From Bimuria novae-zelandiae CBS 107.79 (taxonomy: Eukaryota; Ascomycota; Dothideomycetes; Pleosporales; Didymosphaeriaceae), in contig ML976716.1 of the NCBI GenBank assembly GCA_010015655.1, positions 117,274-145,114 on the forward strand: 27,841 nt of DNA, in the 5' to 3' direction. The translations under genes were made by a program, and so were the position numbers. Positions 17,128-27,731 of this stretch are shown piece after piece. The notes under the pieces were generated by a model. The model made no database searches and was not told the DNA's origin. It saw only the letters and a program-made list of their open reading frames with translations. Every line of letters starts with the position of its first letter. Position 1 is the first letter of the stretch.

Positions 17128-20100
17128 CATAGTTGCTAACAATCAAGCCGATCAAGCCTCAGCAGTCGGCTTAGCTTAATTAGCTTAATAAAGGTTTTAG
17201 AGTTAGCTTAATTAGAAAGCTTAATAAAGGCTTAATAGCTTAATAATTAGGTGCGTATTAGATAAGGTTTATATTAAAAATTACTTACTATAGCTGTCCT
17301 TATCCTAATTGCCTAGCTAGTATATTAAATCTAGCTCTTTATCTGTCGTACGTCGCGTGGGGTTGTAGCCTTTACTAAAGCCAGCCTTAAGCCACCTCCG
17401 TACGCACTATATAGCTACTAATAACTATAAAAAGATCGCGCGTCTTTAAGGCTTAAGAAAGTTACTAAGCTTGCTAAATATACGCTTACACTTATAACTA
17501 GAGGCTAGAATAGAGATAAGGTTAAGGGCTATATAAGCAAAATTTAGGTAGTAATTACGCAATCCTACTTAGTATTTAATAGGGTTATTAGTAGCTTTAG
17601 AACCTTTTTCTGCTCTTAGCTCCTACTTCTTTTATCGCTAATATTTGTCTAGGTCGCTGTTATTAGTAGCCGCTACTACTATTATTACCTTAGGGTTAAT
17701 AAGGGCGTTAATAGCGTTGTTAATATTATTACTAATAACTATAGGGTGTCTTACCGCGGTAGGGCGCGCTACTAAGCCTTTATACTTACCCTAAAGCGCC
17801 TAAAACGCGATGTTGTTGCTAGTAATCTAGTTAGGCCTATTAGCCTAAACGGTCTCGCAGTAGTTCTTATAGTATAGGTAAAGCATTATAGCGGCGTAGT
17901 ACGCAGGTGAGTAGTTAAGCTTAAAGTAGTATTAATTAGCTTTCGCCTAGGCGGCGCGTAGGTTAATTGTAAGGTAGTCTTTAGGCGCTTCTTTATAGGC
18001 GTTATAATTAATAGCTTTATAGGTCTTAACGCGCTGCTCGTAGTACAAAAGTATATACTTAAAAATCAGTATAATCTTAGTAATTACGCTGTAATAGCTA
18101 CTCTTAAGAAGGCTATTAACGTTATTAGCGCTTTTAACACCTTTACTATAACCTTTAAGGCGCTTTATTGCGAGCTTTAGTAGTTATAATACTTTAATAT
18201 ACTTAGTAACTATAGCCTAGTCAGCGACTAATAGCCTATTAGATCTTATTTAAGGCTACGCGTTAGGTAACTTATTATAGTAACTAGCTATAAATATGTC
18301 CTTATTATAAATAAAGTAAATATAATAGGTAGCGTACGCGTTAATAGCAGGTTGTAATTTAATAGCGCGCTTAAAAGTAGAGTAGAATAAGTTTTAGTAA
18401 GTAATAATAGGCTTTACTAGCTCTAATATTTTACCGCGCGCCTCTATAGGTAGCTTAGTATTAGTAATACGCTAAAAGTTATTAAAAAGCTTATACTACT
18501 AGGGCGTTTTAATGTGCCTAATAATGTTTAAAAGGACGCTAAGAGGGCTGCCTTTGCGCTAGGTGCGTATAAAATCGCTTTCGTCCTGCTAATTATTAGT
18601 AACTGCTCCTAAGATCTAACTAGGAGGGTAGGAAGTGAGTACAAAGCGCGGCGTAGGCAGCGATACATACGCGCAAAATAGGTAAGAAGTTGCTAACTTA
18701 TGTCTAAATTACTAATATTATTATTAAACGCGTTAGCGTTGTTTCCCTAAAGCAGCGTTTATTTAATAAAGTTAAAAGTATAAGGCCTATAATAAAGGTA
18801 ATAATAGGTTACGCTAAAGCCTATCCTGCAAGTAAGCGCAAGAATAGTAGTATTATTATTACTAGTATTATTAAGGACAAAGTAACTAATACTATATTAG
18901 TCTATACTAAACTATTATAGTAACTTACTAATAATCTTACTAATTTTCTCTCTACTATAGGCGCCTGTTACCTGCGATAGCACATAGGCAGGTTAATAAC
19001 TTTGCTATTACTATTAACGTAGTACGTAATAACGTCTAGAAAGCCGCGCTTACCTCCCTTTATTATTTATTTATTAAAGCTAATGTAAATTTTACTTAGT
19101 GCTATTAATAATATAGTCTTAATAATAAGCTACAAGTGCTTATATAGACGTATAATAAAGCGCGACACGATTATATAGTAAGTCTATAAATCCCTAGCTA
19201 CCTCTAGGTTTGTAGCCTTAAGTATTACGCGAAAAGCTAGCGTTTTAAATTCGCGCAGCGGGTAATTATTTTTAATAAGCTAGCTAATAGCTACTATATA
19301 AAAGTCCTAGTAGTTAAAGCCTAATAGCTTATTAGCAATAGCCTAAGTAATCTTAATCTTATTATTCTTAATAATAGCACGTAGTAATTTATTAACTACC
19401 TTTATTAGGCGCGCCTTACTTAGCGTAAAGTAACTATAACTACTCTTCTTTTGCTTAAGGTGGCGCGCTAATGTTAACGTTAATATTATTATCTTATATA
19501 AGCTACTACTACTAGCATCTATAATCTTGCGCTAGTGGTAGTAATAGTAGATAAAGAAGATTCGCGATAGGTTATTGCGTAGTGTAACACGGTAACTATG
19601 CTAGTATATCTAGCTTTTCTTCTGCTTTTAGGTTACTAGCGGCTTTATATATTTAGGCAGGCGTAGAAAGTTAATACCTTTAAAGTTATCCTTAAATAGC
19701 GCGTTAAATCCCTTCTCTACTGCATTATTATCCTCTGCTATAGCCACTATAGCGGCTTTACTACCCTTAATAGGCGCGATAAGGGCGTCTGCGGCTTAGG
19801 TATCGCGTAATCTTAACTTAAAGGTAGGCACTATAGTTACCTAGCTTGCCTAGCTTGCTATAACTATTACTTTACGTAGCAATATACGCTAAGACTACAA
19901 CGCATTAACATTAATAGGCTATAACACAGTACTACTTAGCTTTACACGCTTATTTAAGCTATTACTACCTTTATACTTCTACTTAATAGTTTAGGGCGCT
20001 GGCATAGCGGCAATAATAGTAAAAGTAATTAGAAAGGGTAATATAGTATACGTTATAAGCACTAAAAAAGATAAAAAGACACGCTTTTTAAGTATATAAA

Positions 20101-20372
20101 TATACTAAAATAAAGCGCTAAAAGGCTTACTAAGCTAGCTATAACACTAAAAAATTATTACAAGATTATGTATATAGGTAACTTAAAAGCCTTATTAAAA
20201 ACCCCGCTAGTAGTGCTAAGTTATTAAGCTAATTAAGCTTTCTAATTAAGCCTGCCCTCTAAGGCTTGATTAGAACCTAAGTTTTAAACTCTAGGCTTGG
20301 CTTAATTGACCTGTCACGTGATCATCAAGCCCGATCAAGCCGATCAAGCTAGCTTGATTGTTAGCAACTATG
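17128..20372 (-). mobile_element. Restless-like hAT DNA transposon (hAT-2), RIP-degraded
   Basis: The ends are inverted repeats sharing TAGTTGCTAACAATCAAGC (17130-17148 and 20352-20370), with the flanking CA/TG also complementary. Inside, both ends carry repeated GATCAAGCC motifs, and the right end carries the palindrome CAAGCTAGCTTG and TCACGTGATC. The 3.2-kb body codes one transposase relic on the minus strand. The 8-bp duplication expected for hAT is not visible: flanks compared at both plausible borders do not match (CTCCCGCA against TGATTGAC). The protein resembles Restless, the hAT element known from Tolypocladium. Confidence 0.85.
17281..20005 (-). pseudogene. Restless-like hAT transposase relic
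   Basis: About 908 codons from ATG 20005 to TAA 17281, disrupted by RIP. Reading through stops: a BED-finger-like region (RLPKYIKPL and KKSSYSYFTLS bracket it, about 19430-19690) where most Cys are lost; then the catalytic-domain segment LSKIYISFNK followed by KGGKRGFLDVITYYVNSN and VINLPM (about 18970-19090), corresponding to the family pattern of a hydrophobic strand with catalytic Asp, here Asn; and the C-terminal dimerisation region NLISILASSYKCKRIFSK with CVRRWLKAGF (about 17350-17530). The length fits Restless-type transposases. Intact proteins cut and paste the element by a DDE mechanism; this one is dead. Confidence 0.8.
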
Positions 20373-20729
20373 ATTGACATCCCTTAAGCTGAACAGGGCG
20401 ATCCCAACACGGATTGTCACCACGTCGGCAACACCGAAATCCAAACCGGGGTTGGCTTCGTCATCCAAGCCTTCAACTTCAGGCTCCGGGTAGGGTGGAC
20501 CGAATCGTGGAGGCAAATTGGCGCCCAAGCGGGCTCCTGCCAGATTAAGAGGCCGCTCTAGCGGTACCCTCCGCTTAATCTGTGACGCCGGAACGGAGCC
20601 TGTCATCATGCAAACAGTTATGCGGACCCAGCTCCACCAATCGGTGTTGAGTGCAGACTGGGCGAGTACATGCCAGTACCCTCCTGCATGGTCGAACAGC
20701 GGGTCGCAGCCTAGTTGAGCCTGCCTCAC
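20361..20729 (-). CDS. unknown protein fragment, ending inside the hAT-2 terminus
   Basis: 122 codons open on the minus strand in RIP-free DNA. It contains GGYWHVLAQSALNTDWWSWV, then RPLNLAGARLGANLPPRFGP, an acidic Pro/Glu stretch (PEPEVEGLDDEANPGLDFG) and VVTIRVGIALFSLRDVN. The last residues HSC and the stop come from the hAT-2 terminal repeat, so if real the gene was truncated by the insertion. I do not recognise the family and no membrane, signal or metal-binding pattern stands out. Frames on the opposite strand overlap it. It may be a 3' exon or a chance frame. Confidence 0.3.
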   Translation of the reverse strand: MRQAQLGCDPLFDHAGGYWHVLAQSALNTDWWSWVRITVCMMTGSVPASQIKRRVPLERPLNLAGARLGANLPPRFGPPYPEPEVEGLDDEANPGLDFGVADVVTIRVGIALFSLRDVNHSC

Positions 20730-20800
20730 CTGAGTTTCTCGTGAAACTAAATTTGGAGCAACGGTAGTCTAGGCCAGTCATCTTCCCGAGGCTTGCAGTT

Positions 20801-21110
20801 CCGTGACATTGTTGACGGCCTAGTTGAGATTGCACGGGCCTTGGGCCCTTCTGAGCAGACGCTATTGAGACGTGCAAGGCGCTTCTATTGCCGTCCCGCG
20901 TGATTGATGACGTGGCATGTCGACAATCTCTGAGAGAAGCAGATATGCAGCATCTTCTGAAAGGAGGAACTGAAGAAATGGCTGGATTCAGTTCATTAGC
21001 GGTGCTAGAGTAGAGGGTAGATGACACAACACTGCTCAGTCGTGGGGAAGGCGAGGGACCTAGAGCAGCCGAAATCCAGAGTAGCAGAGAGCTGCTTGCG
21101 GAGCATCGAA
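20801..21110 (+). pseudogene. possible degraded host gene fragment
   Basis: Two overlapping plus-strand frames have protein-like composition. One reads FRDIVDGLVEIARALGPSEQ, then TLLRRARRFYCRPA and a stop near 20900. The next frame continues VIDDVACRQSLREADMQHLL, then KGGTEEMAGFSSLAVLE, a TAG near 21010, and RVDDTTLLSRGEGEG onward. An AG acceptor-like site (GCTTGCAG) precedes the first. This could be a frame-shifted gene remnant or exons of one gene. No family is recognised. A longer minus-strand open frame (20575-21132) overlaps but has low-complexity, non-protein-like content. Confidence 0.25.
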
Positions 21111-21154
21111 GATAATACGAGTATGGCCTCAAACACGGTGCAGCGCCCTCATCC

Positions 21155-21430
21155 TCGGTCCATTAAGGGGGGCGCAAACTAGAGCTATCCAGGCAGTGCG
21201 CGGTTGCATGATTGCTAAGGGGTGAAAAAATGTCACACGGGCGAGTCCGAGCGACCAATTAGGAGAGAAGGGAGTAAAGAGACGATGGAAGGAGTAGTAT
21301 AGGACGGCGAGGGCGGCGCACTTTTATGTGATGGGTTAGCGCACGGGCCATATAAAAGCGGCGAGCTGCCAAGGGAGCCTCCATTTCCCGTTCAGGAAAC
21401 CTCCATTTCCGGATGCGGTTCCACCACCAC
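21155..21430 (+). promoter_or_regulatory. GC-rich region with TATA box
   Basis: RIP-free DNA with TATAAAAG at 21351-21358, preceded by GGCGAGGGCGGCGCAC. About 25-55 bp downstream is a direct repeat CCTCCATTTCC (21378-21388 and 21400-21410). It looks like a promoter reading rightward, but the sequence right after about 21430 is RIP-destroyed, so its gene is gone or belonged to a transposon. Confidence 0.3.
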
Positions 21431-23950
21431 CAATATACCTAAATTTATTTTACCTTTTAGCTATTTATTATATAGATCTATAGACAACGTCTATCGTAGA
21501 GTAAAGTATAGTGTTATTTTTGCTTTAGAAGTTTACCCTTATAATCTCTGACTTAAATAAAATGTATAGTCCTAATCGTGTCTATTATAAGTGTAAGTAG
21601 TAAGTATATTTCCTTTATTTATAATAGAGGACACGTCTAACACAGGTTAAGAGATAAGAGCTAAACTATTAAGCTTAAGTCTTTAAAGGAATTACTTTTA
21701 AGATTTTAATAGGTCTACTCCTCTAGGTTAATATATATCTTAGGGGCTAATAAATTTCTTCCAATTTTTAAAACATTATCCTAATTAGCGAGCCCTACTT
21801 CAGGTGTTACGTCTAAGATAACTAGACCTAAATAGCTATCTCGTAAATTACGAATTCCTAACTAATTACTAACTAAGTAATTAGTTTATAATACTACTTC
21901 TTACTTAGTTGTTATAACGTAGCTTAGCTAGCTATATTAACGCTTTAACTAAGCCTAGTACCCCTAATCTCGCGCTTAGTAAATAAAATAGATTTAAAAT
22001 TTACTTATTTAATTAAGAAAGGAGACTAATACTATTATACACCTCATTTAGATTTCGAACTTTATCTTTATAGAAGGTTTTAACTACGTTAATATCCTTC
22101 GCTTTTAGCATACTAATATTAGCCTTACCCTTATAAAAGTAAGTTTTATTAAAGACGATGTTTTGCGTTATAATAACTTAATTACGTACTAGGATCTATA
22201 TCTTATAAATATGAAAAGGTTAATAGCTAACTAAATATTTAATATAGTCCTCTAAGTGTAATTTAAATCTATATTTATCTTGCCTAGTAGATCGATCCTT
22301 ATTTAATAAGTACGCGCAATAACTATAGGAGTAGGTACTACTCTAATTAGGGCGTAGATTTATAGTCGCGGATCATACCTTTATAGGCTAATAGTATTAA
22401 AAGTGCTATTAGAACCAGCTTTTTCATACTTTATTTAGGTATTGTATTTTATTATAAGCTACGGGGCTTATTTTATAAAGCTATGCCGTAGTATTTATAA
22501 TATTTAATTAGAGCTTAGTAAGTAGATTTGCAGTCGTGCGTATCTTAATTACTTTTATAATAATTTCTTACCTAGCTTGTTTCGCACTTTTATTTAGTTT
22601 ATAAGTATATAGTAGCGTAATTTTAATTTTAATTCCTCTATTAGCTGCCTATTCTTAAAATCTTAATCTATTATGCTAGGGAATAGTTACTATATTATTA
22701 TCCTAGATAATTATCGTGATTTTTAGCTAGTACTTATTTTTAACGTACTTCATAAATGGTTTAAAAACTTTTATAATTCATTTATGGCCTTTTAAAATAA
22801 GTATATTATTATAGATCTTTTTACTAAAATTATTTTTTAAAATAAGATTCCATTCCTCGACTAATCTACTTATAGGTATATCGAAAAGGTCCCATAATAT
22901 TCTAAAGAATAGTCTTAGGGAAAGCTCTTTTAGTCTACGTAAAACTTGCAATACTACATAAGTGCTTATGTAATACTTATACTAAATATAAGTAATTTTA
23001 TTAATTTAAACGTTTTATGCGCAGCTTACAAGCACGCGAAAGGTTTCTTAACTAAAATATTTAGCTTTTTAATACTATATTTATATATTATTAGTTTTCA
23101 GAAAATTGTGCTACGAGCGCTAATTTCTATAAAATATAATACTATAGACTAAAAAATATAAGATAAGAGACTTATTTTAAAAAATAAGAAATCATATTTG
23201 TAATAAAGCTTAGTAAGTACTATATTATTCTATAGCGTGCCTATGCGCATTGTATTATCTAGAATCCCTCTATAATGGCGACGTCTTTTAGTAGTATATT
23301 CTCTGTGTAAAGACCACGCGCTCCGTGCAGAACGTTTTTAAAAAACCTATTTCTCATTTTACTAATAGCTAGAGCTTATATACTAGTATTATTACTTTTA
23401 ATAAAGGTCAATTTATTAAAAGTACTAGGCATACGAAGCTTATAATGATTAATAAGTTATAGTATAGCGCGTTTATTTATAATTTTACTATTAAATAGAA
23501 AATAGTAATTAAAGTAAAGTATATTATATACTTTTAAAGTCTTAGTTTCGTCTAGCGTAATTATTAAGGTTAAGTTAATAAGGGCCGCGATGACCTTCCC
23601 TAAATAAGAAAATAAAATAAAAGTTTTATAATTACGTATAAAGCTTAAATAGCTAAAACGTTACTGATTAATTTTAGCTTTAAGCGTACTAAACTTAGAG
23701 AGGGCAAGTTAATTTAAAAGCTTTTTACGTTTAGTTTAAGTAAGCATAATTAGTAAAGTCTTAATAAGTAATTTTTTAATAATAGCTATTTTAAACTTTT
23801 GGTACAAAATTAGAGCCCAATAATAACTACCTTTTTCATATAGGTACTTTTTACTATTCTTACCTAACTTTGTATTAGCGTTTAAACTATAACTTTTAGC
23901 GTTTAAAGTCTTTCTAATCGTTATAAATATAGCTAAAAAAATATTATATG
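21430..23950 (-). pseudogene. copia-3 internal fragment (integrase and neighbours), RIP-degraded
   Basis: The clearest part, on the minus strand at about 22020-22330, is the C-terminal end of a copia integrase: CAYLLNKDRSTRQDKYRFKL, then YIKYLVSY (22222-22245), KI-stop-ILVRN, VIITQNIVFNKTYFYKG and KDINVVKTFY. This corresponds to the copia pattern in which GYLVGY is followed by FRIW, VIRTRDV and F-E. Integrase core and Gag should be to the right, RT to the left. A relic GARGLYTENILLKDVAIIEG at about 23265-23330 may belong to the same polyprotein. RT is not found left of 21430, so the element is truncated. No LTR could be defined. The right limit is approximate. Confidence 0.55.
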
Positions 23951-24192
23951 AATAGTGCGCTTTTATAGCATGGTAAAGAAGATTTTTCTAAGTTTATTAA
24001 GAGTTAAAGGGTGTTTTTTAAGTATTACATTTTGCATAAAATTGGCGTGCTATCCTGTAGCCTACTTAATAGCTATCTTTTAACTAACTACTTTTAAAAA
24101 ATTAAGGATAATAATACCTTCTATAACGTTTATAATTTTATAAATAGTTACTTAATAATAGAGTATCTACTATTTTGTAAATTAAGTCTTAG

Positions 24193-25100
24193 GATTTTGC
24201 CTTCTATACTAAGCTTAATGCTAATAAGAATTAGGATAAGATTATTCTTAAGTATTATAATAAGTAATTAGAGAGTTAAATAGTTCTTCAAAACTAGCGT
24301 AATTATTACGGGTCTTATAAAATCTAGCAAGACTATTTAATTAACCTAGTTCTAAAGGTTCTAAAGCTTTAAGCTTTACTAGCCTAGTTTAAAGACTCCG
24401 CGCGATATTCTGCTATCGCAAGTTAGTATTATATACTTGATAATTTCAATATTATTATACGTTACTTAAAATTAGTGGCAGATTTATTATATTTTCTTAT
24501 TAGAACTATTTGGACTCTAAAGGTAGATTAGCTAAGTAGCTATTATAATTACTACGTCTTTAGTATTAGGGTTAATCTTATTCTAAACTCCTTTTAAGAG
24601 TACGTTAAATTGCAGCTAGTAATACTAAATAGGCTATAATACTTAGTCAGTTAGCTAATACGATCCCAATAGAATCGTAGTATTAGATATAGCTACAAGT
24701 TAAGATAAGATTCGTAAGAATAAAACGATCTCTATATAAAGATTATAAATATAGGCTAGAGTAAACTAAGTGTAGAGCACTACTGCTAGCGTCTTAAAAG
24801 TATAAAAGGAATTATCTTAATTTTCAAAGCGCTAGGCTTATAACTATTAAATAAAAGTAAGCTAGAGAGTAATACCTACCCTTAGGAAAAGTAAGCTAAG
24901 AAGCTTACTTTATACCTAAGTATCTTACGTAAGCTCGTGAACCTCAGCGAGCTCACGTACGGTTAGGCTAAGTCTTATATTTACGATACTATATTATAGT
25001 TTTTATAAAATAGTATAAAAGTAGTGACATTTAGGTCTTCAAAATTAGAATTTAATAATTTTTAGGCGTAAAGTATTAGGTTTTAATTAATATTAGTATT
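24193..25100 (+). pseudogene. unidentified degraded reading frame
   Basis: A plus-strand frame (codon phase of base 24193) can be followed for about 300 codons. Its many stops are TAA or TAG where CAA or CAG is likely, with few other signs of disorder. Readable pieces are NLVLKVLKL-stop-ALLA, YYILDNFNIIIRYLKLVADL, LYFLIRTIWTLKVD, LSSYYNYYVFSIRVNLILNS, EYVKLQLVILNRL and LSVEHYC. It is helix-rich, Leu/Tyr-rich and has no catalytic motif I can name. It runs into the left arm of the foldback at 24987, so both may be parts of one mobile element. The start cannot be placed because the upstream sequence is too degraded. Confidence 0.4.
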
Positions 25101-25338
25101 AAATATTTATTATTTAATGTAAAAATAAATATGTTTATATATCTTTTTTTTTATTTTAAAGTAAAAGATTCTCTTAGAGATAATTTAACTTCTTAAATAG
25201 TTCTTAAAATAAAAAAAAGTCTTATACCAAAACTAGCCTAAATCTAATATTTTACGCCTAAAAATTATTAAATTCTAATTTTGAAGATCTAAATTTTACT
25301 ACTTTTATAATTCTTTAATACAAACTATAATATAGTAA
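24987..25338. repeat. large inverted repeat (foldback) of about 350 bp
   Basis: Arms of about 97-100 bp (24987-25083 and about 25240-25338) are near-perfect reverse complements, sharing for example TCTTCAAAATTAGAATTTAA and TAATTTTTAGGCGTAAA. Complementarity resumes inside the spacer (CTTTTTTTTTATTTTAA near 25143 against TTAAAATAAAAAAAAG near 25204), with an apex near TCTCTTAGAGA (25169-25179). The whole could fold into one long hairpin. Arm differences are mostly C/T or G/A, as RIP would give. It could be a MITE, a foldback element or two inverted element ends. Confidence 0.85.
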
Positions 25339-25511
25339 TTTCTTTTATTATAGAATTATAGGCAGTTCTTTTTTATACTACTTTTATTAAGAAAGTATAT
25401 TTTAATAATAAAGTATTATAAAGGTACAAAGCGTTAACCTTCTTAACTTTTCTTAATTTTCCTAGCAAAAGGGTGCGCATTGACCTTTAGTACGCATTAA
25501 CCCCTGAGTTA
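25339..25511. other. AT-rich spacer before pogo-1
   Basis: No gene is visible. Composition changes from RIP-type to GC-normal near 25480. A short direct repeat TGCGCATTGACC / TACGCATTAACC (about 25481-25503) lies just left of the pogo-1 TA. Confidence 0.4.
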
Positions 25512-27641
25512 CCGTACGATAGCTTGGTAGCTGGCGCGCCGCGTTACTAAACGCGCCACCGTATTATGTAATATCCCATCTTTAATGCGCTGCATCTCCA
25601 CCAATATAGACCTAATTACGGCCGCGATAGAAGCAATTAAATTCTAAAGACTAAGAGAAACTTTCTTGAATTAAAAAATTATTAAAGAATTTAGTATTAT
25701 ATAATTTATACTAACGCGCTAGTATAAGCGCTTTATTAGTTAGTAGTAAGTTCCTATATAATATAACTAAAATATTACTTAATAGTCAGAATAGGAGCTT
25801 TTATAATATATTAATTATCTTATTAAACGTAGGCTTCCTTTTACATAGTAAATAATATAGAGCTATGCCTTTATAGTAGCTAAAAGGAATATTAGCTTAT
25901 TATAAGTTAGTCGCTTTATCTAGCGTCACGCTAAATCCTTAATATTATAATAAATAACTAGTATTGATAGCAATTATTATAAAGCTAATTTCCTAGCTAA
26001 ATATAAGCTATACTTCGACCTCCTACTGTAGAAAATAGAGTAGTATCAGATTAAGGCTCAAGATATCTATAATATAGACGAGAAAGGCATCCTAATTGGC
26101 ATTACCTCCCGCTTAAAGAGGATCTTTAATAGGCCTCTGTACGAGAGCAAGGCTGTAAGGCAAGCTATTTAAAATAGTAGCCGCAAGTAGATATCGCTCA
26201 TAGCCTAGATATGCGCTAACGGATCTGCCCTAGATCTAGCTCTAATCTATTAAGCCACCTCTACAAATATATAATTAAGCCGGGTCGAGGATCTTAACCC
26301 TTAACACTATTAGGCCTTTATTACTCTATCTAAATCTGGCTAGTTAAGTAATTAGATAGGCCCTATATAGCTTTAATAAGTGTTTAATTGCCTTATAAAG
26401 TTAAAAGCTAGATAATTATATTAACTATTAATCCTTAACAGCTATAGATCTTATATTACTATAGATTTTATTAACTATTGTAATTATAATAGGATCCCGT
26501 TAGCTATCTATTTACCTTATTTAATTTATAAGTTGTAGCCTCGCGATATCTACGTGTTTAAGCCTCTATTAATAGCGTATTTAAATAAGCTATTAGCCTT
26601 CCTATAGAATAGCTAAGGGCTAGCCTTTATTGCTAAGAGAGACTTCTTTAGCCTATTCTAAAAGGCCTAGGTTAGTACTATAAGGTAGCTATTAATCCTT
26701 TAGGCCTTTAAAGCTATAGGTATTTCCCCGCTAAATCTAATAATTATTTTTAAGTAATTTAATTAGACTATGCCTCCTAATTAATAATTATAAAAAAGCT
26801 TAACATTAATACTTAGTACTTTAGATAAGAGAAAAATTGACTAGCTACTAAAGGCTATTATTAATATAAGGGGTAATAATAAGGCTAAGAAGCAAAGTTA
26901 AACTATATACTTAAACTTTATATAAAAGTAACTTGTAGAGTATAAAAATAAAGGTCTATAAAAGGCTCTAATAATATAAAAGAAACGCTTGAAGTAAGAT
27001 AGGCCTTTACCTTTTAATTAGCTAAATAAGTATTATAGTAAAGCAATTTTTTAATTACCTAATAGCGTATAGTAGGTACGTAATTATTAACATAAAAAAA
27101 TGTTAAAGCGCAGTAACTATAGCTTTAAAAAAGTAAGTAAATAAAAGCCTATCAGGCCAGCTAGTAGCTTAAAATAACACTACTTTAAAAAAGGCGTATT
27201 ACTTAAGTAGCTACTAGAAATACACGCGTAAAGTAAAAGGCTAATAAGGCTACTAAGTAACACCTTAAGTAATAGGCCTATAAAATATAAAGTTAACTTT
27301 AAAAACGTATTAAAATATTTAAATTAGGTAGTAAAAATATCTTAAAGCCTTTTATAAAAATTATTAAGAAAAAACTGCCTTAGCGTAAGGCTATAGATAT
27401 TAATAAAGCCTTATTTATTATATTCACCTTAAAGCCGCGCAGCAGCTAAATAATTAGAATACTAAAAAGATATTAATAATTTAAGTAGCTAATAATTATT
27501 TATAGGCCTTAGAGACCTTAACTATAGAAAATTTCGTAATAATATTAATTATAGGTGGCTTAGTAGCCTCATGTTGCTGGTCGAGCGATCATGTTGGGGT
27601 AGCGCGTTCAGTGACGCGGCGCGCCAACTGCCAAGCTACGG
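25512..27641 (+). mobile_element. pogo-type element (pogo-1), RIP-killed, with TIRs and TA duplication
   Basis: Inverted ends of about 45-49 bp: left 25512-25560 and right 27598-27641. Both read inward CCGTA, GCTTGG, TGGCGCGCCGCGT and AACGCGC; the left has a 5-bp CGATA insertion after CCGTA. TA lies at 25510-25511 and 27642-27643, the Tc1/mariner target duplication. The element is 2130 bp and contains one transposase relic. The body is saturated with RIP, but the last 80 bp on the right (from about 27555) are almost untouched. Confidence 0.9.
25606..27430 (+). pseudogene. pogo/Fot-type transposase relic (HTH plus DDE domain)
   Basis: The start has become ATA at 25606 in the context CCACCAAT-ATA-GAC, matching CACCAAT-ATG-GAT of pogo-2. 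The N terminus reads DLITAAIEAIKF and, after stops, IIKEFSII, the same helix-turn-helix start as in pogo-2. The DDE domain stays in the same frame: YNIDEKGILIGI with the first catalytic Asp (about 26068-26103), LIACICANGSALDLAL-like text with RIP stops (about 26195-26250), LLILNSYRSYIT where the second Asp is now Asn (about 26425-26460), and a region near 26526-26565 corresponding to LQPLDVGVF. The C-terminal third is too degraded to read in detail and its end is approximate. The intact enzyme would bind the ends and insert at TA. Confidence 0.85.
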
Positions 27642-27678
27642 TACCGTGTCTTGGCACTCAACGCGCGCAGTCAGTCAA

Positions 27679-27692
27679 CGCGCGCGCGCGCG
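27679..27692. repeat. alternating CG tract
   Basis: Seven CG dinucleotides in a row in the leader of pogo-2, with another CGCGCGC nearby at 27662-27668. Such alternating tracts can form Z-DNA; no role is shown. Confidence 0.8.
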
Positions 27693-27731
27693 TTACAACA
27701 CCAAACTTTGCACCTACACCACTACACCAAT

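Noticed and set aside
20575..21132. Minus-strand 185-codon frame
   Set aside because: Ser/Arg-rich low-information content, overlaps other better frames on both strands and has no domain; probably chance openness in GC-normal DNA.
22946..23152. Plus-strand 68-codon hydrophobic frame
   Set aside because: A chance open stretch in AT-rich RIP DNA; the relic coding strand here is minus.
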